Positions 40,866 to 50,161 of a stretch of 64,000 nucleotides of DNA are shown in pieces. The translations under genes were made by a program, and so were the position numbers. The notes under the pieces were generated by a model. That model searched no databases, was not told where the DNA came from, and worked only from the letters and a program-made list of their open reading frames with translations. The stretch's first letter is position 1. Every line of letters starts with the position of its first letter. The stretch is from Bacteroidaceae bacterium (GTDB lineage: Bacteria; Bacteroidota; Bacteroidia; Bacteroidales; Bacteroidaceae). The stretch lies in assembly GCA_024682035.1 (NCBI GenBank), contig JAIKZS010000173.1, forward strand, positions 1 to 64,000, given 5' to 3'.

Positions 40866-41216
40866 ATGAAGAAAAGTATTTTAGCTATTGGTTTGTGCTT
40901 CATAGCCACTATTGGCTTTGCTAAAGACATTAAGACTGTAGTTGTAACCACTACCCCCCAGATGCATTGTGTGAACTGCGTGAATCGTGTAAAGACCAAT
41001 CTCATTAAAGTTAATGGCGTTGAAGGTATTACTACGAGTTTAGTAGCTCAAACAGTAACGATTAAGTATGATGCTGATAAGATTTCCGAGGAAAAACTCA
41101 TCAAGAGTTTTAAAGACTTTAAATACGAAGCTCGCAAACTGAAACCAGGTGAGAAAATCGTACGTGAGAAGCACGAGTGCAAAGAGGGGAACAAGGTTGA
41201 ATACGAAACTGAGTAA
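40866..41216 (+). CDS. Exported heavy-metal-associated (HMA/MerP-like) domain protein
   Basis: Signal peptide; TPQMHCVNCVNRVKTNLIKVNGVEGI CxxC metal-binding motif. Confidence 0.82.
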   Translation: MKKSILAIGLCFIATIGFAKDIKTVVVTTTPQMHCVNCVNRVKTNLIKVNGVEGITTSLVAQTVTIKYDADKISEEKLIKSFKDFKYEARKLKPGEKIVREKHECKEGNKVEYETE

Positions 41217-41258
41217 TTGTTGACTCAACATATGGTTTAGAATAAAAGGTAAAAATAA

Positions 41259-41290
41259 GAGCTCCTCTGCTTGATAAGCGGAGGAGCTCT
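41259..41290. terminator. Terminator between HMA protein and rhamnosidase
   Basis: AGAGCTCCTC/GAGGAGCTCT stem. Confidence 0.7.
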
Positions 41291-41335
41291 TTATTTAAAG
41301 GTATAACAATAAATAAATCCTTTAATAGGCTAGAA

Positions 41336-44300
41336 CTATTTAACCACCAAACTAGTTCCTTGCAACTCAAAGCTAAAGGTACCAGACTGCAATTCGTATT
41401 GAGCACATTCTACTCCATTATGAACAGTCTTACCTACATAGCTAACACCTTTGGACTCACCAAAATTGGACGCCAAAATAGGAAGATACAAGGTAGCAGA
41501 AGTATTAGCGGGAACTGTGGCTTGATATGCTGTCATCTTTCCCTTACCATCAGCCTTCCAAGCACTCTTCACATCACCATAGTTACTACGATAACTACCT
41601 TCTAGGCTTGTGTAATTTGCTCCAGCTGTAGGTTGAAGGATGAAATGTTGATAACCTGCCTTACCATTTACATGATTAGAGGTAATACCCAATTGATATT
41701 CATACATCCACTGCCCTACTGCGCCTAATGCAAAGTGATTGAACGAGTTCATATTATTTTGATTGTTTTTACCAAATGCAACTTCTAAACCGTTCCATCG
41801 CTCCCATACAGAGGTGGCCCCTTTTGTAACAGGGTAAAGCCAAGAAGTAAAATCAGTACAGGTAAACATGCGGAAAGCTTCATCTGCCTTTCCTGATCTA
41901 CTCAAAGCAGGTAATATATTAGGAGTACCCGAGAAACCTGTTGTTATAGTATAAGCAGGGAATTGCTTTGATCCATCTCCGCTAGCCGATGGATTAGCGG
42001 CTAACTCTGCCAAATATTGAATAGCTTTCGCTTTATTCTGTTCATTAAAACAGTTGAAGTTAAGTGGAGTAGCATAAGAAGCCTGTGAATGAATTATTTT
42101 CTTACCATCGGCACTACGTGTTTTACCTGTAGCTGAATCAACATATGCCTCATTCCATTCTTTTAAAGCAGCTTCTCTGCGCGCACGTAATATATTCGCA
42201 TAATCGGTTTTACCAATAGCATCAGACATAATGGCTGTTACCTCCATCATATAGATATATATGGCGTTGTTTACTAAATCGGAAGGTGTGTTCGTATCCA
42301 TAGCCAACCAATCGGCCAAACCGCTTGCTTTCGATGATAAATGTGGGTACTGTTCACTGAAATCATAAAAGTCCATACCGTTAAGCCAAGCCATCATCGC
42401 CTCCATATTCTCCTCTATAATCTGAGTGTTACCATATTGAATATAAAGCTGCCATGGCACCATACAAACAGCTGCTGCCCAAGTTGTTCCATCTGCAAAA
42501 GAAGTATCATCCTGCTGATTGTAAGTTGGTACCGTACTACCAATGCCTCCAGGAGCATCCTTATCACTACCAACTCCTTGATCAGCTCGTAAAGCCACCA
42601 TCCACTGCCGGAAAAAGTTCTGTACATCACTGTTATAAGTAGCTGTGCGGGTATAAGCCTGGGCATCACCCGTCCATCCCATACGCTCATTGCGCTGTGG
42701 GCAATCGGTAGGAATTGTAAAGAAGTTGCCCAATTGGCTACGTTGTATATTCTTAATCAATTGATTAACCAACTTTGCCGTCTTATTTCCATCAGCTGTA
42801 GTGGCCACATAAGTACCTGTAGGTAACTGATCACTCGACATCACTAAGCCTTTAATGTTGGCTACAGGTAAAGCACCCTTATGACTAGGTAAGGTAATTT
42901 GAATGTACTGATAACCACGATACGTGGTAGTAGGCTGGATGATTATTTCTTCATCGCCTTTTGCAACGTAGAAATCAGTAGCCAAAGCTGCTCGGAAAGT
43001 TTCATACAAGGGACGCCCTGCAATATTCTTTCCCTTACGTCCATAAGTGTCTACATAATATTTATCATCACCCTTAAAACCAGGATATAATTGCTCAGCA
43101 TAACGTAGTGTTACCACATCACCTTTTTGGAGATAACCTGCAGGAATTGTAATTTGAGGTACTCCCACCATATTGACACCCATATCGTAAATAAAGGTGT
43201 GCTGATCAGCGCTATGAGTAGGCATTACACGTTGAGCTGTCAGTGTCTCACGCACCTTAACAGGTTCATCGTAGCGAGCCATAAAATCAAAGTTTACCCA
43301 ATCACGTTGAACTATAATATCAGCTGGTTGCCACTTATTATCATCAAACCCTACAGATTTCCATCCTTTTACAGCAGCCTCGTAATTGGCATCGTAACGT
43401 TCACCTTGGAAAAAGCTACCAAAGCGAACTGGTCCGTCATTGTAACTCTTCCACGTCTGTGGATTGGTAACCACTGTTTGCTTACTTCCATCATCATAGG
43501 TGATTACTAGCTTTGCCAATAATGCTTCGTTATCGCCAAAGAAGTTGTAATTACTTGTAGTAAAAGTCATATAGCCAGTAAACCAACCAGGACTTAATTG
43601 TGCACCTATTGCATTATTGCCTTCCTGCAACAAAGAAGTTACATCAAAAGCATGATATCCCATCGTTTCACGATACTGGCTATCACCAGGGGTAAACCAA
43701 TAATTCCCCATACGCTTTCCATTAATAAACATTTCGTATGACCCCATAGCTGTTGCATACAGTTTGGCTTTAACAATCTTCTTGCCTTGCGTGGTAGCAA
43801 ACTGCGTACGAAGCATAGTCATTGATCCATGCGAAGGATCAACGTGCCCCATAAGCATTTTGTTGCTATCATTGCTTACAATAATTGTATTCCCATTAAT
43901 TTCCACACCAGGAATAGAACTAAAAACACTATAATTAGGCTGATCGAAAGCAATACTGTTAATAGCTTGTCCTCTATTATTTATCTGATAGTCTTGATAT
44001 TCTACAATCGATCTTGGCATTGCAGCAAAGCCAATCTCAGCCAAATGAGGAGCAGTATTAAAATCGTGTGTCCGTCCCCAAGGACCAATATTCAAACGGG
44101 TAGCATTACTCATTTTCATACTGGTACTACCAACAGCAAAGCCTCCAAAGCGACGACGATTTGGATCGGCAGGCTCGGTAATGAGATCTTTTCCATTAAT
44201 TATAAAATAAATGTTACTGGTCTCAATATCAACAGTAAGATCATAAACAGCATTCTTGCTAGTAATAATTTCATTGAGGTTCGTCTTCGGAAATTTCTCC

Positions 44301-45013
44301 TTATTAATTGCAATAAAAGGGACATCTGCTTTATCACTTTTAGCATATCCTACACGATAAATATTGATTTCTGCACCCCTATCTGTCCCTACTCCACTAA
44401 AATCAAACTCAACTCGGATATAATTTTCACCTTGCAGATGATCTATATTCTGAAAAGCATCTTTAAGACGAAAATCATTGGCGCCCAGTATAATGCTTGC
44501 TTTATCACCTTTTATAATGTGCAATTTGGTAGCTATTTGAAAATAGTTATGCGAGGCTGCATCGAGAATAACTTCCTTTGAGCCTATCCACTGTGCTCCG
44601 CTCCACGCAGCTTGTTTGGCACTCATAAGACCTGTTTCAAAACGGCTTTGTTGCTGATAATGGTTGCCCTGCGTATCCCAAACTTCTACCTGCCACTTAT
44701 AAGCTGTTTCAGGTTGAAGAGCCACTCCCATATAAGGAACGTTTACTGAAGCATTACTCTGTACACGCCCCGTGCTCCACATTACCTTTCCGTCACTTTC
44801 ACGACAGACAGTCAGTTCGTAAGCTTGTTGATACTGCCCGATTGCATCAGACTCCATTATCCAGCTGAACAATGGATGCTTATCTTCTAAAGCTAAAGGT
44901 TCAACACTATCCTGCACACGCAGGTTGGTAATCTGTGTTCCTGCCCAAGCAACAACAGGTAATATAGCAGAAAGCCCTACTATAAACCATCCTTTCAAAA
45001 GTTTTTTTATCAT
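41336..45013 (-). CDS. Exported GH78 alpha-L-rhamnosidase, 1225 aa
   Basis: Signal peptide; FTIPTDCPQRNERMGWTGDAQAY; TTVWERWNG-like TSVWERWNGLEV. Confidence 0.92.
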   Translation of the reverse strand: MIKKLLKGWFIVGLSAILPVVAWAGTQITNLRVQDSVEPLALEDKHPLFSWIMESDAIGQYQQAYELTVCRESDGKVMWSTGRVQSNASVNVPYMGVALQPETAYKWQVEVWDTQGNHYQQQSRFETGLMSAKQAAWSGAQWIGSKEVILDAASHNYFQIATKLHIIKGDKASIILGANDFRLKDAFQNIDHLQGENYIRVEFDFSGVGTDRGAEINIYRVGYAKSDKADVPFIAINKEKFPKTNLNEIITSKNAVYDLTVDIETSNIYFIINGKDLITEPADPNRRRFGGFAVGSTSMKMSNATRLNIGPWGRTHDFNTAPHLAEIGFAAMPRSIVEYQDYQINNRGQAINSIAFDQPNYSVFSSIPGVEINGNTIIVSNDSNKMLMGHVDPSHGSMTMLRTQFATTQGKKIVKAKLYATAMGSYEMFINGKRMGNYWFTPGDSQYRETMGYHAFDVTSLLQEGNNAIGAQLSPGWFTGYMTFTTSNYNFFGDNEALLAKLVITYDDGSKQTVVTNPQTWKSYNDGPVRFGSFFQGERYDANYEAAVKGWKSVGFDDNKWQPADIIVQRDWVNFDFMARYDEPVKVRETLTAQRVMPTHSADQHTFIYDMGVNMVGVPQITIPAGYLQKGDVVTLRYAEQLYPGFKGDDKYYVDTYGRKGKNIAGRPLYETFRAALATDFYVAKGDEEIIIQPTTTYRGYQYIQITLPSHKGALPVANIKGLVMSSDQLPTGTYVATTADGNKTAKLVNQLIKNIQRSQLGNFFTIPTDCPQRNERMGWTGDAQAYTRTATYNSDVQNFFRQWMVALRADQGVGSDKDAPGGIGSTVPTYNQQDDTSFADGTTWAAAVCMVPWQLYIQYGNTQIIEENMEAMMAWLNGMDFYDFSEQYPHLSSKASGLADWLAMDTNTPSDLVNNAIYIYMMEVTAIMSDAIGKTDYANILRARREAALKEWNEAYVDSATGKTRSADGKKIIHSQASYATPLNFNCFNEQNKAKAIQYLAELAANPSASGDGSKQFPAYTITTGFSGTPNILPALSRSGKADEAFRMFTCTDFTSWLYPVTKGATSVWERWNGLEVAFGKNNQNNMNSFNHFALGAVGQWMYEYQLGITSNHVNGKAGYQHFILQPTAGANYTSLEGSYRSNYGDVKSAWKADGKGKMTAYQATVPANTSATLYLPILASNFGESKGVSYVGKTVHNGVECAQYELQSGTFSFELQGTSLVVK

Positions 45014-45087
45014 ATCGTTTAGTTTTTCTTTCTTTTATTAGTATCTTTACCGCATCAAAGATAATAAATATTTTACACAATTATTAT

Positions 45088-46728
45088 ATGTATAGCGATA
45101 AAAGATCTGTTCGGCAATTAGCAGTTTTACTAAAATCACATGGAGTGACAAAAGTGGTATTATGCCCTGGTAGCCAAAATGCATCACTTATTCATACTTT
45201 TCTACAAGTAAACCACTATACTTGCTATCCTATGAACGATAATCGTAATGCTGGCTTTTTTGCTATAGGATTGTCGCTACACGATGCTGCTCCAGTAGCT
45301 GTGGTTTGCGCAACAGGTAATGGTTTAGCTAACATGCTACCAGCTGTGGCCGAAGCCTATCACCAGCAAGTTCCTTTAGTAGTGATATCAGCTGACACAG
45401 TTCCATCCCGATTAAAAGAGCCTCTTATCTTTGAGAAAACAGTTAAGTGTGCAATTAACTTACAAGAAATTCAAAGTGACGCAGATGCATTGAATTGCAA
45501 CAAATTAATAAACGAAGCCTTGTTGGAAAGTAAACATCACGGAAGAGGTCCTGTACATATTAATATACAACTAAGCGACCCAGCATTTGGGTGTAATACT
45601 GCCGATTTAGAAGAGGAAAGAGTGATAGAAAGATATCAAGGACTTAACATGTATGAACAGGATTATCAACCTTTGGTAAACCGACTTAATAAACTAAAAA
45701 AGCGCATGGTGGTGGCTGGCCAAATGAACAACATTTATGTTTTCGACAAAAAGCATGAAATGACGTTGGCAAAACAATTTGTATGGTTTACCGAAAACCT
45801 AAGCAATCACACCACTCCAGGCAATCCCATTAGAAGAATGGAAGAATTGTTATACCCAATGGATCTGAAAACTCAAGAAAATTTGACACCTGAGCTATTG
45901 ATTACATTTGGAGGAACAATTGTATCCAGAAGGTTAAAATACTTCTTACGCAAACATAAACCACAGGAACATTGGCATGTATCAATTGATGGTAAGATAT
46001 ATGATGCCTTCGGAGCTCTAACGACGGTCATAGAAATGGATCCATTTGAATTTTTTGAGAAAATTGCTCCACTTATAGAAGACATTCCACCTCTTTATCC
46101 CCGACAATGGAGTCAGTTGGAAGAAAAGCTCTCATCACCTCGCTTGCCATATTCAGAATTTTATGCAGTCGGGCAATTGCTATCATCATTACCAAAAGGG
46201 TGCTCACTGCATTTAGGCAACAGTTCTGTAGTTAGGATCGCGCAAATTTTCGCATTGCCTAATGATATTGAAATTCAATCAAATATGGGATTAGAAGGAA
46301 GTGAAGGTTCATTAAGTACTGCCTTAGGATATGCTACTGCGAGTGAGAAATTAAACTTTATCTTGCTAGGTGATGTAAGCTTTTTCGAAGGTATGAATGC
46401 ACTGTGGAACAGTAATTTTGGCTCAAATATACGTATAATGATTATCAATAATGGTGGTAATGCACAAATGCAGAACCTACCAGGATTTACCCCAGATAAC
46501 CAGACACAGCGATATGTTACGGGTACCCATCAGGCTTCGGCCAAATGCTGGGCTGAAGATCGTGGATTTACTTATCTTTCAGCCAACAGCAGCGAAGACT
46601 TGCAAACAGCTTTACCTTACTTTACGAAACCTGACATTACGCGCCAACCCATATTATTAGAAGTATTTACCGATAAAATTACTGATGCAGAAACATTAAA
46701 ACAATATTATAAGGGACTAAAGAAATAA
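45088..46728 (+). CDS. MenD homologue (SEPHCHC synthase family), divergent at conserved positions
   Basis: MYSDKRSVRQLAVLLKSHGVTKVVLCPGSQNA; SFFEGMNALWNSNFGSNIRIMIINNGG; substitutions discussed in findings. Confidence 0.8.
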   Translation: MYSDKRSVRQLAVLLKSHGVTKVVLCPGSQNASLIHTFLQVNHYTCYPMNDNRNAGFFAIGLSLHDAAPVAVVCATGNGLANMLPAVAEAYHQQVPLVVISADTVPSRLKEPLIFEKTVKCAINLQEIQSDADALNCNKLINEALLESKHHGRGPVHINIQLSDPAFGCNTADLEEERVIERYQGLNMYEQDYQPLVNRLNKLKKRMVVAGQMNNIYVFDKKHEMTLAKQFVWFTENLSNHTTPGNPIRRMEELLYPMDLKTQENLTPELLITFGGTIVSRRLKYFLRKHKPQEHWHVSIDGKIYDAFGALTTVIEMDPFEFFEKIAPLIEDIPPLYPRQWSQLEEKLSSPRLPYSEFYAVGQLLSSLPKGCSLHLGNSSVVRIAQIFALPNDIEIQSNMGLEGSEGSLSTALGYATASEKLNFILLGDVSFFEGMNALWNSNFGSNIRIMIINNGGNAQMQNLPGFTPDNQTQRYVTGTHQASAKCWAEDRGFTYLSANSSEDLQTALPYFTKPDITRQPILLEVFTDKITDAETLKQYYKGLKK

Positions 46729-47055
46729 GTGCTGATTATAAGAAATAAATACTTGCCTTTAAAACGATTTACCGCTATTAATCTCCTAGGTATAATATTT
46801 GCACGAAATGAAGCTGATATAAACGAACGGATATTAAACCATGAGCGTATTCATACCCGCCAAATGTTAGAAATGCTCGTGGTAGGTTTTTATTCATGGT
46901 ATCTTATAGAATGGATCATTCGTCTTCCTATGAAAGGCAATGCCTATCGCAACATCAGCTTTGAGCAAGAGGCATACAACAACGAGTCCAATCTAAACTA
47001 TTTGTCTGATCGAAAACCGTTTGCTTGGTTCATATACATCAATAAATCCTTATAA
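46729..47055 (+). CDS. Small protein with HERIH motif (M56/BlaR1-like minimal metallopeptidase-like domain)
   Basis: NHERIHTRQ then FEQEAYNNE; GTG start directly abutting upstream stop. Confidence 0.6.
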   Translation: MLIIRNKYLPLKRFTAINLLGIIFARNEADINERILNHERIHTRQMLEMLVVGFYSWYLIEWIIRLPMKGNAYRNISFEQEAYNNESNLNYLSDRKPFAWFIYINKSL

Positions 47056-47079
47056 TCTCTAAGAACAGAAAAAGACATA

Positions 47080-47619
47080 TTAGATGCCAGAGAAATATTT
47101 TAACAGAGGCACCAACATAAGCGATTGTACAAGTTCCCCCTTTTTAATCATTTCTTTTACTTCTGCGGGTGAAAAAAGATATACTTCTATATCCTCGGTA
47201 GCATCAAGATGTTGTGCACTAACCTTCTCTACACCAGTTGCCAAAAAACAATGAGTAAGGTTAGTCGTTGTACTAGGATTAGCAGAAATAACGGCAATTT
47301 CACGCCATTCACCACCACCATAACCTGCTTCTTCTAACAACTCCCGTTTTGCAGCATCAATAGCCTCTTCACCTTGTTCCATAACACCTGCTACTATTTC
47401 AAAATTAGTTTGTCCCAAAGCATGACGATACTGACGCACCATTACCATCTCACCATCTTTAGTAATAGCTGTAACATTAATCCAAGTGGGATATTCCAAT
47501 ACATAATACTCATTATTTATTCTTCCATCTGGAAGTTCTACCACATCACGTCTGGCAGTAAGCCAAGGTCTTTTTATCAAATATTCAGAAGAAAGTATCT
47601 TCCATTTCATATCCTTCAT
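47080..47619 (-). CDS. NUDIX hydrolase (ADP-ribose pyrophosphatase-like)
   Basis: AAKRELLEEAGYGGGEW Nudix box. Confidence 0.88.
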   Translation of the reverse strand: MKDMKWKILSSEYLIKRPWLTARRDVVELPDGRINNEYYVLEYPTWINVTAITKDGEMVMVRQYRHALGQTNFEIVAGVMEQGEEAIDAAKRELLEEAGYGGGEWREIAVISANPSTTTNLTHCFLATGVEKVSAQHLDATEDIEVYLFSPAEVKEMIKKGELVQSLMLVPLLKYFSGI

Positions 47620-47809
47620 CGGTTCTTTTTTGCTTATTTAACTCTCAAAGTTAAGAAAAAAAACAGGCAGAACAGGCTCATATTTGTTAATTATACTTAA
47701 AGAACAGCTTTTTCAGAATAATAATTCCCTGTAGATAGTTACAATTGAAACTTAAATATCTATCTTTGCAGAGAAAGTTACAATTGAAACTAACGAACTA
47801 ATTAATTAT

Positions 47810-49207
47810 ATGAAGAAAAGTTTTCTTTTAGGACTGCTGTTAAGTATTTGCATCTTCGCCCAAGCAGGCGGCTTGATGACCAATACGAATTATCACATTG
47901 CATTCAACCGAATGATGGCTCGTGGTACATCGTTTGATATTGATGCTATTTTTTCTAACCCTGCTGGTCTAGCCTGGGGTCATGAAGGTTGGCAATTATC
48001 TGTTAACTTTCAGAAACCGTGGCAATATCGTGACATAAAGGCAAATGGAATATTATATGAAGGCAAAGCTTCAGCCCCCATAGTTCCTGCCTTATTTGCA
48101 TCTTACAAAAAAGACCGCTGGGCTATTTCTACCATGATTGGTATAGTAGGTAGCGGTGGATTTGTAGAATATAAGAATGGTGTACCCATGTTCAACGCCT
48201 TAATCAATAAGACCATCACAGATCTAACAAGTGGTCTTTCTTCTGCAACGGGTGGTGCAATTCCACCAATTACACCAGATCAGTACAATTTTGACTCTTC
48301 TATGAAGGGGAAACAATATATATATGGTGCTCAATTTAACTTCACATATAAATTTACTGATAATTTTGCAGGAGCAGTAGGCATGCGTGTTAACTACTAT
48401 GACGGATACTATCGTGGCCACGTAATTGCTGGCAATCATCCCACCAAAGGTACCCTTGCTAGCCTATTACTTGATGTTGACCAAAAAGGTTGGGGCCTTA
48501 CTCCTATGATAAGTTTAAACTTCCATAAAGGTCCTCTAACATTAAGTGCTCGCTACGAATTCCGCACAAAGATCAGTACAAAAAATGATACCAATGTACT
48601 AAATGCAGAGCTGAATTCAGAAGGAATGGTCACACAGCCTTTGACACAGCTGGTGATTAGTGGTGCCATCACACCTGAACAAGCTGCTGCTATTGGTAAG
48701 GGCATACAAGAAAAGATGGCTGGAGGATTTGATCCCTACATTGCTCCTTATAAAGATGGTGCAAAGACTCGCTACGATATGCCAGCTCTACTTTCTTTAG
48801 CTGCAGGTTATGAGTTTACCCCAAAATTACGTGCCACATTAGAATATCATTTTTTTGATGACAAGAACGCCAAGATGGCGAATGACAGACAGAAAGAATT
48901 AACACGTGGCACACATGAGTTTTTGGCAGGTATTGAGTATGATATCAACGAAAAATTCACGATCAGTTGTGGTGGTCAGCGCACAGATTATGGTCTAAGC
49001 GATGGGTATCAGCAGGATACATCATTTGCCTGTGACAGCTACAGTGTTGGTTTAGGAGGTGCATGGAATGTAAGCAAGGTTATACGCTTAAATGCTGGCT
49101 ATTTCTGTTCTATCTACTCTGATTATGAGAAAGCCGCTAGTTTCGGAAAAGAGGTATTCTCCAGAACAAATCATGTTATAGGTGCTGGTATTGACCTTAA
49201 ATTTTAA
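47810..49207 (+). CDS. OmpP1/FadL/TodX family outer membrane protein
   Basis: Signal peptide; GTSFDIDAIFSNPAGLAWG; beta-barrel. Confidence 0.8.
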   Translation: MKKSFLLGLLLSICIFAQAGGLMTNTNYHIAFNRMMARGTSFDIDAIFSNPAGLAWGHEGWQLSVNFQKPWQYRDIKANGILYEGKASAPIVPALFASYKKDRWAISTMIGIVGSGGFVEYKNGVPMFNALINKTITDLTSGLSSATGGAIPPITPDQYNFDSSMKGKQYIYGAQFNFTYKFTDNFAGAVGMRVNYYDGYYRGHVIAGNHPTKGTLASLLLDVDQKGWGLTPMISLNFHKGPLTLSARYEFRTKISTKNDTNVLNAELNSEGMVTQPLTQLVISGAITPEQAAAIGKGIQEKMAGGFDPYIAPYKDGAKTRYDMPALLSLAAGYEFTPKLRATLEYHFFDDKNAKMANDRQKELTRGTHEFLAGIEYDINEKFTISCGGQRTDYGLSDGYQQDTSFACDSYSVGLGGAWNVSKVIRLNAGYFCSIYSDYEKAASFGKEVFSRTNHVIGAGIDLKF

Positions 49208-49226
49208 GATAATTGCTTCAGTGAAA

Positions 49227-49260
49227 AACGGTTGCCTCCAAGCGTGGAGTAGCAGCCGTT
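49227..49260 (+). terminator. Terminator after FadL-like gene
   Basis: AACGGTTGC...GCAGCCGTT stem followed by T10. Confidence 0.75.
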
Positions 49261-49415
49261 TTTTTTTTACATACAAAACAAAAAAGCTCGTCTGGAAAAA
49301 ATCCAAACGAGCCTCGTTATCCTTTAAAGCATATTGACAACTCTCAACTATGCTCTATTTTTGTTGTATTAGTCCTCAATTGTTTATATACATTCTGCTT
49401 AGTTGTTCACTGAAA

Positions 49416-49943
49416 TCAAGATTGACGTTCATTCAAATAAGAAGAAAGCTCCGCAACTGAAATGTTTTTGGCAATTATCATACCATTTTCATCCAGTAAA
49501 TAATTGGTAAATCCTTTCTCCAACTTATACATCTTGAAGATATGGGATTTCTCGCCGTCAGTATCTACAAAACAGCCGGCACCAACTATACCATCTTTTT
49601 TAACCGTTTCATGAAAGATTGACGCATAATCGTCAAACGATACTGAAACGAACTCAATACGTTTCTGGGAATCCTCATTATCAAGCAACACTCTATTCAA
49701 TTCAATATTACGCATACGCGAAGGAGCATCGTAAGAAGCCCAGAAATTAATCAGTACATAGTTTCCATGTAACATAGAAAGCTGTTTATGAACTGAATTA
49801 TTTTTGTCTGTGTCAATGCCCATAATAAAATTAGGTGCATATTCACCAATACTCAGACCTTCAATTGGTCTGTTTTTTTCAACAAATGATGTCAAGGAAC
49901 TAATCAATAATACAACAAAAAACCAATTTACATAATACCTCAT
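49416..49943 (-). CDS. Thioredoxin-fold (TlpA/AhpC-like) exported protein lacking active-site cysteines
   Basis: NYVLINFWASYDAPSRMRNIEL where WCxxC is expected. Confidence 0.75.
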   Translation of the reverse strand: MRYYVNWFFVVLLISSLTSFVEKNRPIEGLSIGEYAPNFIMGIDTDKNNSVHKQLSMLHGNYVLINFWASYDAPSRMRNIELNRVLLDNEDSQKRIEFVSVSFDDYASIFHETVKKDGIVGAGCFVDTDGEKSHIFKMYKLEKGFTNYLLDENGMIIAKNISVAELSSYLNERQS

Positions 49944-50161
49944 GTAATCCGTTTTAGTTAATACTAAAGTAAGATTCAGCGACCGGAGTCGTACATTCTT
50001 ATCCTAATTTCTTCACGAAATCGGGCGCAAAATAAATGCATTTTTTCATAAAGACAAAAAAATATGCTAAAAAACATACTTTTTGCACCCATATTTTTAT
50101 GTTATTTAGCATAAATAGCAAAAATTTTACCTAATTTTGCAGCCTAAATGAATGTGTAGCA

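Noticed and set aside
43829-44581. 250-aa plus-strand ORF inside the rhamnosidase gene
   Set aside because: Antisense shadow; Ile/Asn/Ser-rich composition, no recognisable motif.
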